Shown here: in pieces, positions 49,556 through 59,845 of the stretch
Layout of the letters: every line of letters starts with the position of its first letter
Position numbering within the stretch: position 1 is the stretch's first letter
Source of the DNA: Isoetes taiwanensis
Lineage: Eukaryota > Streptophyta > Lycopodiopsida > Isoetales > Isoetaceae
Length of the DNA: 64,000 nucleotides
Assembly (NCBI GenBank): GCA_021234155.1
Contig: JAJEKV010000026.1
Coordinates: 1,054,001 to 1,118,000 of the forward strand
Direction: 5' to 3'
Translations under genes and position numbers: made by a program
The notes under the pieces: generated by a model
Databases searched by the model: none
The model's input: only the letters and a program-made list of their open reading frames with translations
Told to the model about the DNA's origin: nothing

Positions 49556-50423
49556 TATTTGGGTGTAAGCATCACGAGAGCCCTAGGAGGAATCATTTCT
49601 TTCATAGCATCTGTTAAAATTTTAACACAACTCTTGTAGTCTGGCTTTGTAGTCCCGTCCATGAGCCCAAAAATTGTATGGAATTTCCTTTGAACCTCGT
49701 CAACCATAGCAAGTGCAACTTTCCCCATACTTTTCATGGTCATTGCAGAAAACCAATAAGGGAGCATGGCACCAACCATCGATCCAATAAACTCCTTTGG
49801 TTGGAGAACATCTGTAACTGCAATTCCTGTCTGACTCACATAGGCACTAAATAATGCCAAATAATGCAAGAGATACAAGAGCAACAGACCCAATTGCAAA
49901 TCCCTGGACACAGATGTATTTCTTCCTTAACAAATGTATTTCTTTCTTAACAAAGGCATGAATAATGTTTGTATCCAAATTCAACTAATAATTAAGAAGA
50001 ATACCTTTCGAATGGCAAGCAATGGTGGTTCCTGCAACACAAGTGCATCAATCCTTTCGCAGATGTTGTGGGGCATACCCACCATTTTCGCAATACCACC
50101 AGCATTGTCACTATTATGGGACCATATGCATCGATGGCAAGTCTAGTGGGAATAGTGCTCAGTTATTCCATACATGGCAGCTAAACTAAAACTCAAGACA
50201 ATAGCAAAGGCGATTGCGAAGTGCTCAACATCCCTAATGCTGCAATTGGCAGCTAAACTGTAGCTCAAGAAAATAGCAATAGCAATCGCAAACATTGGTA
50301 TAATTACAGACTTGTAACTCAAGGCAAACCCAAAAATCATATTTATAGCAGCTCTAGTTTTCCACGAATCTGTAACATCTTGTACAGATCTAGAAGAATA
50401 AAATCTTGATAAGGTTCACGCAA
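49556..50423 (-). pseudogene. Vacuolar H+-pyrophosphatase fragment
   Basis: On the minus strand [20 protein letters not shown] and [14 protein letters not shown] (about 50400-50280) match the plant proton-pumping pyrophosphatase. Next comes a segment reading DNAGGIAKMVGMPHNICERI after frame changes, then an intron-like gap (GTATTC ... CATCTGTGTCCAG, about 50008-49912). Then [20 protein letters not shown] (in two frames) and [16 protein letters not shown], ending [11 protein letters not shown] and a stop near 49556. The full protein has about 760 residues; about 200 remain. A 72 bp in-frame tandem duplication (50176-50247 and 50248-50319) adds 24 codons. The kept intron rules out a simple retrocopy. 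Confidence 0.85.
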
Positions 50424-50739
50424 CCATAAAACTGTAACATGCTTGATCTTATAATGAACAAAATGTTTTGCTCAGAAACTTGGCTGTAACCCTTTATAAA
50501 GCAATATCCAACGCCCAACAAAGCAGTAAATAGCTCGATATTGCCTTATGAAAACAATCTGGCCACTTTGTTTTTTACTTCCAACATTTGTGGATAGAAT
50601 GTTAGGCTGTAAGATGTGCATTAATAAGCATGTTAACGAGCAAACGTTAGTATAAGGCCAAGACCTCTTGCGCTGCTGCTTTAGCCCCAATGTTTGGCTA
50701 AGAAGGTTAAGGTGAAGACTGTACACCATTCTGGATTTG

Positions 50740-52052
50740 GCACTGCATAGTAAGGTGTTGGTCTCCAAGTTTGTTTGGAGAATTATGCAGGATGGAACAT
50801 CTTCTCCTGGTGCGACACTGTTATTGCAGTCTCTTCGCCATTGTGTGGCGTTTGGGAAGCCGTCGATGTATGTGGAGTTGCCCTGAGCATTGTTGTATGG
50901 TCTCCGGTCTTTTCCACATGCATCCCCTTTTCTCACAGGGGTGTTGCGGGCTTGGGATCATGTGCGTGAGCTCTTCCAGCTAGATTATGCCTCTGTTTAT
51001 CACCACTCTTCTTCTTTCTTGTGGGTTCCTCTACCCCCCCGCAGCACTTGCCCTTTGGTCGCCACCCGTGCATGCTCGGGGACTTGAGCCCGTTGGAGGC
51101 GAGCTCTTGTGCTCACCTTGGAGGATTGGTATTGGGATGGCGGTTAGCCGTGGGAGTTCTTCGAGCTCGCTTTTGCACGAGGGGCGTGGCCAGGGCTATC
51201 GGGAACAAGTCGAGGAGTATTCCATCGCACATACCTATAGTACCTCGGGATGATGTGGTGGTGCGAGGTTTGGAAGATTCATCCAGGATGTTGTGTCTTC
51301 TTGTTTTGTGCGGTCTTGTTCTACCGGTGTCGGGCTATTCATGACACACTTGCCCCTTCGGGCAAGTGGTCTCGCAGCTTCCGGGTTCTCGATGGGCTTC
51401 GGTTTGGGCGTGGACATGGAGCTCACTTCCCCATCGAAGGTTAGGGTGCTTCGTGGCGGTGGTGCACCCATTTATCGTGGTGAATGCCCTTGTGAGTCAG
51501 TTTAGGCCGGGTGTGAGCTCTCTCTGCCTTTGTTGTGGCCTTCATCATGAGATTGTGGAGCATTGTCTGGTTTTATGCCCTCACTTGCAGGCTGCCTGGG
51601 ATTGGGTTGGGGCTCGGTTTGGTGAGATTGACTAGCCGCCATTCTTTCGCTTCATATGTATCCTGGTGCTTGGCCGCTCTTGCGGAAGCAAGCCTTGCAT
51701 CTGTGCGTGGCTTGGTTAGTGTGGCTGATTTGGAAGCGGCGGCGGTTGTGGATCTTTCAGGGGATTCAGCAACCTGCAGCCTTTTTTATTCCTCGACTCA
51801 TTTCAGAGCTTTCTGGTGTTCCCAGGATTGGTAGAGCGGAAGTTTGCCATTTGGCAGGACTTCTTGGGTGTTGTAGATGGTGATGGTCGGTTTGTACAAC
51901 ATTAGAGTTGCAGTTTTTCTGTGAGTTTGTTATGGAGTGTCGCGGTATCGCTGTCTCTTTGAGGCAGTTCTCCTTCCTCCTCACTTGCTTTGTAACATTA
52001 CCATTCTTTTAATATATTGACGACACAGTTCTTCTTAAAAAAAAAAAAAAAA
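50740..52052 (+). mobile_element. LINE retrotransposon, 5'-truncated 3' end
   Basis: VLVSKFVWRIMQDG near 50757-50798 matches the connector of the LINE at 41583-44042. Later SSLCLCCGLHHEIVEHCLVL then CP (about 51512-51580) is the C-terminal zinc knuckle, followed by AWLVWLIWKRRRLWIF. It ends in poly(A) at 52036-52052. Several frame changes occur. Confidence 0.82.
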
Positions 52053-52855
52053 GGACTGTGGCCATAAAGGGCAGGATCCAATATGTTAAGGATGACCCTT
52101 GCATACCTCGTTGATCTCTTATGTCGGTTGGCCGATTTTCTGCAACATCAGGTACTAAAGTCGTATTTAATTAAAGTGGGACTCATTCCATTCCCATTTT
52201 TTTTCGGAACCCGGTTAATTTACATAAAAAGGAGCACCCCGACCCGAAAACTATCCTTAATTCGAATTTTTGAATAAAACTCCGCATCCAAGCTTTGCTT
52301 GAGTTTTCCACAGTTAGCGAAGTCGAGAACAAGAACAATGCAATTGAAACAAAGAAAATTCATTACAGTTTGAAACCAAAGATCTAGTTGAAAAAGGTTC
52401 TTAGTTGGATATTTTGGTTCTATTTTCTTGGGTGGGTAGACAAGAGATCACAAATTCCAACAAAAATTAAGCAAATTGTTTACTTAATCACCAAAAAATA
52501 CTAGTTTTGAGACCATAGTGGTCGAATGGGCACAATGATTACACGCTCTTCACACATGAACGACCTAGTGCAAAGGGGCGTGGAGCTCTCTCCAAGTCAT
52601 CGCGAGCAACTTACGACGATAGAAATTTGTATGAGGAGTTCCTTCATGGGCCACGTGCTTGTATGTCCAACCGATGTCACCACCCTCTTCTCGGCACCTT
52701 TCTTCAATGAACTAGTCTTTTCATTGCTCCCAAGCATGTACTATCCGGTTGAGATAAGGACCGCAAAAAGACAAAATCAAGTTAGTCAAGTGATGCTACG
52801 GGCAAAAAATAAAATAAAAGACAATTCTTCGGGCCATTTTTGAAAAATACTGAGG

Positions 52856-53530
52856 GCTGAGCCTTTTCGACTTCGCGAGTCGAGAAAGGTAGCTCGAGGG
52901 GGAAAAACACGCAGGTGAAGGCCTTTTCGAGGACGAGAAAGGCGTTCAAAGCTTAAAAACGAGGGGTATAGGGGTGAAGGCCTTTTCGACTCATGAAGTC
53001 GAGAAAGGCGTACCAAAGCAAAAACGCAGGTTTTAGGGGTGAAGGCCTTTTCGACTCGCTGAAGTCGAGAAAGGCAGCTCAAAGCAAAAAACGCAGGTTT
53101 TAGGGGTCAGAAGGCCTTTTCGACTCAGTCGAGAAAGGCAGCTCAAAGCGAAAAACGCAGGTTTTAGGGGTCGAGGAAGGCCTTTCGACTCGCGAAGTCG
53201 AAAGGCAACCAAAGCTTAAAAAACGCAGTTTTAGGGGTAGAAATTTTTCGACTGCGAGTCGAGAAAGGCGCTCAAAGTTTAAAACACAGGTTTTAAGGGG
53301 AAGGCCTTTCTCGACTCGGCGAGTCGAGAAAGGCGGCTCAAAGCTCTGGGTTTGAGGGCCTTTCGATTTCGCGAGTCCGGGAAAAGGCACTCGCATCAAA
53401 AAAAGGCAATTTCAAGGGCCAGAGATTATTTTTTTGGAGGTGCGAGGTTCTCGACTTCGGCGAAGTCGAGAAAGAGCCTTCTGAGCCCCTTTCTCGACTC
53501 GTGAGTCGAGAAAGGCAGCTCAAAGTGCAA
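52856..53530. repeat. Palindromic minisatellite, about eleven units
   Basis: A unit of about 60 bp is repeated: GAAGGCCTTTTCGACTC, a few bases, GAAGTCGAGAAAGGC, then CTCAAAGC and AAAACGCAGGTTTTAGGGG. Each unit holds a hairpin (CCTTTTCGACT pairing with AGTCGAGAAAGG). The open frames seen in it on both strands result from the repeat. Confidence 0.88.
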
Positions 53531-54156
53531 AATGCAGTTCTAAGCCCTTCAAACATCATATTACTATACGTTTATTCACATGTGATCAAACATACAACAA
53601 ATGTGGCGAACCTACTTGCCTACAAACATAGTTTCTACCTCCAATATCATAAAGTGCAAATCATTATTAGTTGCACCATATCCTATGTATTTTCCAAGTG
53701 CACACTATACCTATGCATTTTTTTTTTCTATGTAATGTAGACCAAAAATAGAATCCCCATCCCCCCCCCCCCTTTTTTTTTTAGTATATCAATGTTTTCT
53801 AATAAACACAATATCTTATCCTATATATTTCCTAATAAATACAATATCTTATGTATTTCCTAAATGCACACCATAACTATGCATTTCCTATGTATAGGTA
53901 GATAAAAAAATAGTCAACCCCTAGTATATCAATGTTTTGACTTAAACATTGAAAATGTGCCTTGAAAATAATGTCAACATAATGTGCACAATGTGTGAAA
54001 TTGGGGGCGTATAAATAGACGTCAATTTATTTAATAATATTTTAATTCTTGCCACGCTATGTCCGTATTTTTTTCTTATGTACACCCTATTATTCCACTT
54101 TTTTCCTCCCGCCCATGTTTAAGTTTGAAATTTGAAATTGAAAAAGAGGGGGAGAT

Positions 54157-54495
54157 TTGGTACATACCTTTGAATTGAAGAGATTTGGTACACTTATGAA
54201 ATTGTGGCTATGGCGAACTCCCAAGATCGTGGCTATGGCGAACTCCCAAGATCGTGGCTATGGCACGCGAGGCCGATTTGTTCAACAACCATTTCTTCTC
54301 GCGATCGCGAGCCGGATCGTGATTTGTTTTCAAGAAGCCGGGCCCGTCATTTCGAGGATTTGTTTTCATATGCCGGATTTCCAGATGCAGGTCCGTCATG
54401 CGAGCTTCAAGTTAAGGCCCTTCCATTCCTTCACGGTAAGCTTCCATTCCTTCCATTCTTTCCATCCATTCCATTCCTTCCATTCTTTTAAACTT
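54157..54495. repeat. Short tandem repeats inside the TIR element
   Basis: ATCGTGGCTATGGCGAACTC recurs at 54200-54260, and a CCATTC/CTTCCATT microsatellite runs at 54421-54490. A GGCAAGTC(C/T)GGCTATGG motif recurs at 55110-55215. Confidence 0.7.
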
Positions 54496-54744
54496 CTCGG
54501 CACCTTGCTTTGAAAATGTAGCCAGAAAACCGGATCTTGCTGCAGGTTCTGCAAAACGGGACGAAAGCTTCAATCCGCATGGCAAGAGGTCGCCTACAGC
54601 CAAGATCGAGCTTCAGCTTTTGGGCGTTTTCTGGCCCCCATATCAGATGCCGGATTTGCCTTCAAGAAATGCAAAATGCCTCTCTTTAATCCTTGATTCA
54701 ACTCGCCAGTGGGTTTGGAACTCGCCAGTATCAACGGTTCTTAA

Positions 54745-54828
54745 GCGAAGGCAGCGTCTTCGGCAGTATCAAAGGTGCCGAGCCAGCGGCGCTCCTTGGT
54801 GTTGGGGTCTCTGATTTCCGCGGCATTC
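54745..54828 (-). pseudogene. AP2/ERF DNA-binding domain scrap
   Basis: The minus-strand frame reads AAEIRDPNTKERRWLGTFDT and then AEDAA, the middle of the AP2/ERF domain with the WLG signature. The domain's start (usually RGVRRRPWG) is absent, and a stop follows shortly after the alanine run. It is a fragment of about 28 residues inside the 52151-56309 element. Confidence 0.75.
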
Positions 54829-55699
54829 CCCGCTTCTTCCCTGTATCTTCCCTCTTCCCTTCTTCGGCTCTGTGCAACCTCTAATTTCGGGAATGGATCC
54901 AAATCCTGATGTAGAAAAAAAAAAAAAAGGGACAGACGAAAATGGAGACGAAAAAACAAAAGCTGCGAGAACAGAATAAGGAATGAAAAAAGCAGAGAAA
55001 AGAGGTGCATTTGAGAAGGGAAGAAGGGACCGGGATGCAAAGAGATGTGCAGGGAAGGATTGGTGGAGAAAAGGCGGGATGAAAGATGATTTGGAGCAAA
55101 AGGAAGCAGGGGCAAGTCCGGTTATGGCGGCAAGTCTGGCTATGGCGCAAGTCCGGCGGCAGGGGAAGATTTGGAGCAAAAGGGAGAAGGGGCAAGCCTG
55201 GCTATGGCAGCAAGTCCATCTATCGAGCAAAGAGTCAGCAAGTTCGGCATCCTCCATCGCATCCAATCATCCTCTTACCATGCCAAGGCGAGAGATCCTC
55301 CATCGCATCCAACAAGTCCGGCATCCTCCCTGTATCTTACCTCTCCCTGTATTTTCGCTTCTTCTTTGGGGTTTGGCATTCCCCGCTGCGATGCTTTGTT
55401 TGGAAGGCATTTCAATTGGCAATTGGGGGTAGAGATTAGGCTTGAGGTATTTATAATGGCAACCACCTTAATCGATTGTGAAATGAGTAAAGGCGGTGTG
55501 GTTAAATGAGTAAGGCAATTGTGGTTAAAAAGGAGCGGGATGGAGACCCCAAGATCCGATCTAGTGCATTGGGGAATGGGAGGTGGGGGCGGGGGGGGGG
55601 GGGCGTGGGAGTAAATGTGGGCCTTGCACATTCTTGGCTTGGCTTCAGTCCACTCCATGCACATTCTCGCCTTGCGAGGCGAGAAATGGTCTAAGGCTA

Positions 55700-56200
55700 A
55701 ATTAATGTCTAGGCAAAATTAATTAATTGTATATATTGACTCGTAAATGTTTCTCTAATTTATATATTTAATTACATTGACAAACTAATTATATTAATTT
55801 ATATATGTTCTCTAATTAATTAATTTGTAATTTATTTATTTATTTATATTATGAATATTGTATTATTATTTTTATTTTGGAGGGGGTGGGGGAGACTCTT
55901 GCCCCCTTTGCCCCTCCCTCTCCTCCTTTGCCCTTTTGCTCTTCTCTTTTACTTATCCCCTTCCCCTTCCCTTGCCACTTCCCTCCCCCTCCCCCTTGCC
56001 CCCTCTTCTCACCCCCCTTTCCGAACTCACCCCCTTGCACCCTCCTCTCACCTCCCCTTGCACCCTCCTCTCACCTCCCCTTGCCCCCTCTTCTCACCTC
56101 CCTTTTCGAGCTTCCTCCCTCCCCCCTTCTTCTAACTTAACCCCTTCCTTACTTCTCTCAACTTCTCCCCAACTTCTCCCCTTCCCCTTCCCCTCCCCCT
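55700..56200. repeat. AT-rich then CT-rich low-complexity DNA
   Basis: TTAATTAATT-type sequence (55700-55850) is followed by a C/T-rich strand (55890-56200) with CACCTCCCCTTGCACCCTCC repeated near 56030-56100. Long plus-strand frames here are a result of composition. Confidence 0.8.
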
Positions 56201-56309
56201 GATCTAACAACGATTCAATGTAAAAAAATTTGTCAGTGTAAGTCCCATTTTCAGTCTGAGTCCCAAAATTCGAGATTTGTCCCACTTTAATTAAATACGA
56301 CTTACTACC

Positions 56310-57389
56310 TTCTGCCATGGTCTCTAGTAACCTTTGCTATCTATCATACATATTGTGTTTGGAAGTTGGTATATGATACTGTGTTAATATGTTTTCTAAA
56401 AATTCATGTAGTGTACACAACATATGTATGATACACGGGTGCTGCACGTGTATACAACCCCTGCATAAGGTCTATGATACATGGGTACTGTACACGTGTA
56501 TACAACCCTTGCATAAGGTCTACAATAAAAAAATTCTAGTTTACTAAAAATTTTCCCATTATAATGAAATTGTGCTTGTTTGTAGCCTTGTTAAGGAATG
56601 GAAATATATTGATCCACTCGCTGCACTCCATATGTGAAACTGTTGAGAACCTAGCTGTCAAAGCTTATCTGCAACATTGAGTTTGCATGCTTTTTAGACA
56701 CATAATAGTCTTTTTTAAGACTCATAGAATTTGTAACATGGGCATCATCATCCTAATCAATTTCGAAATAATCACATCATCAAATCTAGATAACCAAACC
56801 TAAATCTAGCTAATTTACTACAGCTTTAACATATTTATCTCCTAGGAGGTATAAATTTACACTAAGTTGATGCATCTATATGAGGCTTGAGTTCCCTAGC
56901 ATTATAAATTTATACCGATCAAGAGGATTTTTGAGGTCCCTAGCAGTATAAATTTATACAACCCGATGCAACTAAAGCTTATAATTTTATATCGTTGGAG
57001 CATCACCATTGCAACATCTGTATAAATTTGTCCCATCAAAGTTTCAAGGATTTAATTTAGATTTGCCTTGTTAAAACCAAAATTTATCCATATGTGGCAC
57101 ATTAAAACCTTGAATAAGGTTCCATTTGTGTTAAAAACTATATTGATTTCTTTTAAGCTAGACGAATTCACTAAGATCTTTTTATCTTCCAATCAATTGA
57201 TTTGTGCATGGACTAAATCAATCTTCTAATATATGTTGAATTGCCTATAGGAGAAAATTAAATCCACTTATGTGTTAAAATATACCAAAAAGTGCTTAAT
57301 GTTTTTTAGCACATCGAACAAAATTTCTAGGTTAGGGTAGAAACTGTTTGAATTGTAAATTATATGAATCCCTGCTTATGGCTATACAT
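56310..57389. other. AT-rich non-coding stretch
   Basis: No gene is supported. A 50 bp direct duplication built on GTATACAACCC and TGCATAAGGTCTA lies at about 56447-56525. Confidence 0.5.
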
Positions 57390-58437
57390 GTTCCAGTTAC
57401 TAGGTTTTACATGAATTTGCAATGTGAAATGTTTGAATAAAACGGCTGTGCACACCATTCCTTTCCTATGTTTGGAAAAGGAATTGCCTTCCTGTTCCTA
57501 GTGCATCTATGCTGTAAGTCATTGATATGCTTTTACACCTTGTTGTTTATCTATCTCGACATTTGATCTAAGTATATTGTATGTCAAATGGTTAATTAAG
57601 AGCTTTTATGAAGTCAAATCTTGCCCACAATGGTTGCTAAGTTATGTGGCTTATGCCTTCTAGCAGCATTTCAAAGGTTTGAAACTTTTGTAAGTATTAA
57701 CATAACAGGTTTTATTATTGGATCTGACAGGAAACAGGAGTGGCATGCCTTCAGCTTGATTAAACAAGCTGATTTATTACTGGAGCCTTCCTGTAAGCTT
57801 TTACAAAACCTTAGTTGTGCTTTCCCTTTTTCTTAACGTTTTTCTGCCTTCAGTGTTTTAACCTATGTTACTGGAGCTTGTGCTGCATGTCAGCTGCTTC
57901 TTAATTGCTTCGCGGAAAAATATTTAAGCAAATTCTTCTATACTGATCAGGCACAATTCTAGCTCCAAATTTGACTTTGATTAATTTGCTTGGTGCTTTG
58001 GTAAAGTGATTAACTTGCTTGGTGCTTTGTTCAAGTCTTTTTTTTTTCTCGGCTCTTCTTTCGCTTTCAGGTAAAGCCCTGGCTGGCATTCCACATTGCA
58101 AAACGGTTCTCAATAATTGATCATGCTTCATTCATAACTAACGAAAACTTATCTTTTTATTCCTTTTAAACTTATATTCAAAGCCAAACAAGATGCTGAC
58201 AATCAAACAAATGTAGGTTCCAGTCTTATGTCCTTATGTACTAAAGCGTCCAAACATGTCATGATTTCTCGATTCCACGTTATGGCGATGTCTCAATCTA
58301 TGCAGAACATTTCCACATGGGAATGCCAGGCTGATGGACGAATGGACGAAATTAAGATTAAAGAAAAGGCTATAGTACACATAGATAAGAGCTTAGCGTG
58401 GAGAAATTTGCACCACAATTCCACGGGGATGGAGCAG

Positions 58438-58445
58438 CATAAAAT
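58438..58445 (+). promoter_or_regulatory. Altered TATA box of aegerolysin copy C
   Basis: The position of TATAAAAT in copies A and B reads CATAAAAT here, a T-to-C change at the first base in an otherwise conserved segment. Confidence 0.5.
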
Positions 58446-58476
58446 GAGGGGGTTCATAAACCTACATCAAATCAGA

Positions 58477-59237
58477 ATGGCTATGGAGAATAGAAGCATC
58501 ATGTTCCTTCTCTTCATGCTGATCTGTGTTGCTACAGCCAGGCCAACGCTCATAGAGCAAGGTTAGGGTTAAAATAATCTTCCAATCTGGCAAGGTAATG
58601 GAATTGGTTATAAGTTGCTGACTGATAGGTAGAGTTAAATTAATCTTCCAAGGAATAAGTAATTGAACTGGTTACACATGACTGATATGCTATACATTGT
58701 TTTCTTTGATTTGCTAGAACCTCAAGTAATAAGTAATTGAACTCTGATATGCTATACATTGTTCTCTTTGATTTCGTAGAACCGCAAGTGATAAAGCTCA
58801 AGGTCCCGGGCAAGGTGGGAGGAGAGGGGAACCACTTTGATATGCAGATAACCTACATAGGCCCTGGTAGTTTATCAGTGTCGAAGCCATGGCTTCCTTG
58901 GGGAAAATGGGTTCCTGGGAATTACAACTACCAAACCGAGATCCAGTCTCCTCAAGGCCAACAAATATACAATGGGCAGTCTATGCGCGTAGCGGCTGCA
59001 GGCAGATCAAACTCTCCCAGCGGGACAGAGGGATCCTTTGATCTGGTGCTCAACGGGATGACCAGGCTTGTTTATGTGTACTGGGATGCATGCTATCTCT
59101 GTCAGGCCCAGCTAACCGTCACAACCCTTGATTCCAGTATCACTCAGTATCACTCCCGCTGGGGTAACGAATACATCGGTTCCAATATGTGTGTCGTCTA
59201 CCAGGGTTATGATGGCAGCAGTTGCAAGGTTTGGTGA
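58477..59237 (+). CDS. Secreted aegerolysin-like protein, copy C (two exons)
   Basis: Exon 1 is 58477-58561 and exon 2 is 58780-59237, with a phase-1 GT-AG intron of 218 bp, giving 180 residues. The signal peptide (1-21), the WGK, GRS, GTEGSFDL and YWDA motifs and four cysteines (133, 136, 166, 177) are kept. It is the most diverged copy near the C-terminus: LTVTTLDSSITQYHSRWGNE against LQVRTLDSSVTEKHSRWGND. The donor reads GTTAGG rather than GTAGAG. The intron is longer because the donor-side segment is repeated (GTAGAGTTAAATTAATCTTC at 58628-58647). The decoy acceptor is at 58711-58717. AATAAA lies at 59372-59377. All frames are intact, so it may be functional despite the altered TATA box. 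Confidence 0.83.
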
Positions 59238-59612
59238 TGCGTATCAGTTCGTCTTTACTGTTAGCATAGCTGCCTATATTAAGGCAGCGTGCCTTTATAA
59301 AAAAGCGACGAGAGCTCCTTATAGCTTTCACCTTTTCCCATATTTGGACCTTTATGATGCATATATTATTCAATAAACGTGTCTTGTATTGTGGTGCATT
59401 CCTCTCTTTTATATGTTTTCTTAGTAAAACTAGTAAGTTTAACATGGTATTAGAGCATTAGATCAAAGGGAGCCTACTCTACTCAGGTAACTGGAGCCAA
59501 ACACTATGAAATCAGTGAAGGCTTGAGGCCGCAGACGCTATATTGCTGTGTTGTTGCCTGTTATTCATATCTGCCATGGTAAGGTTATCGGACTAGCTAA
59601 GGCTGATAACCA
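59238..59612. other. 3' flank of copy C
   Basis: It holds the polyadenylation signal at 59372 and otherwise nothing recognisable. The short frame overlapping the end of exon 2 on the minus strand is a shadow. Confidence 0.5.
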
Positions 59613-59721
59613 AAAATGCATGACCTCGGCTCTACGTCCTCGGCCAGATATCTGGCACGTAAGGCCGAGGCCTACGTGCCAGATATCTGGCCTCGGACGT
59701 AGAGCCGAGGTCATGCATTTT
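59613..59721. repeat. 109 bp near-perfect palindrome
   Basis: The left arm begins AAAATGCATGACCTCGGCTC and the right arm ends in its complement at 59721. By eye only about three positions in 51 do not pair. The centre is a few bases around CCGAGG. It would fold into a hairpin of about 50 bp. Confidence 0.9.
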
Positions 59722-59734
59722 GGACACGTCAGAC

Positions 59735-59845
59735 GAGGCCCGTTAGGGCCGAGTCTGTACGTGTTTGATAACTGTCGAGGCCCGTTAGGGCCGAGACAAG
59801 TTATCAAAGTTGTGACGTCAGCAGCGACGTCCGATAGCCGCCTTA
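59735..59845. repeat. Second and third hairpins after the long palindrome
   Basis: CGAGGCCCGTTAGGGCCGAG occurs twice (59735 and 59776) and is itself nearly self-complementary. The second copy is enclosed by TTTGATAAC (59763) and GTTATCAAA (59799), giving a hairpin. GACGTCAGCAGCGACGTC follows near 59815-59832. Confidence 0.8.

Larger units (their letters stand above)
52151..56309. mobile_element. 4.2 kb element with terminal inverted repeats
   Basis: GGTACTAAAGTCGTATTTAA and following bases (52151-52182) are matched in reverse at 56279-56309; the inner 23 bases (GTCGTATTTAATTAAAGTGG and ACT on one arm) are nearly identical. TTCTGC occurs close to both outer ends, but no clean target duplication could be set. 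Inside are a palindromic minisatellite, an AP2/ERF scrap and low-complexity DNA, with no transposase. This fits a non-autonomous DNA transposon carrying a captured gene scrap, perhaps Mutator-like. The superfamily is inference. Confidence 0.65.
57390..59237 (+). repeat. Duplicated block C (shortened)
   Basis: Homology with block B begins at TTCCAGTTACTAGGTTTTAC (57391; 37314 in B) and runs to the stop codon. About 400 bp present in A and B just upstream of the promoter is missing near 58215. The exon-like remnants are more decayed here. Confidence 0.85.

Noticed and set aside
52856-53530. CRISPR-like array of palindromic repeats
   Set aside because: The units are contiguous, with conserved rather than unique sequence between the hairpins, and the context is a plant genome.
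52786-53559. Minus-strand open frames of about 70-100 codons rich in FERLSRL-type repeats
   Set aside because: They simply translate the palindromic minisatellite and change with each unit's indels.
54745-54828. Working AP2/ERF transcription factor gene
   Set aside because: Only the middle of the domain is present, without its N-terminal strand, and a stop follows.
55849-56202. Proline/serine-rich frames of 87-114 codons
   Set aside because: They follow from the C/T-rich strand. Several frames are open at once and none has a recognisable start or splice context.
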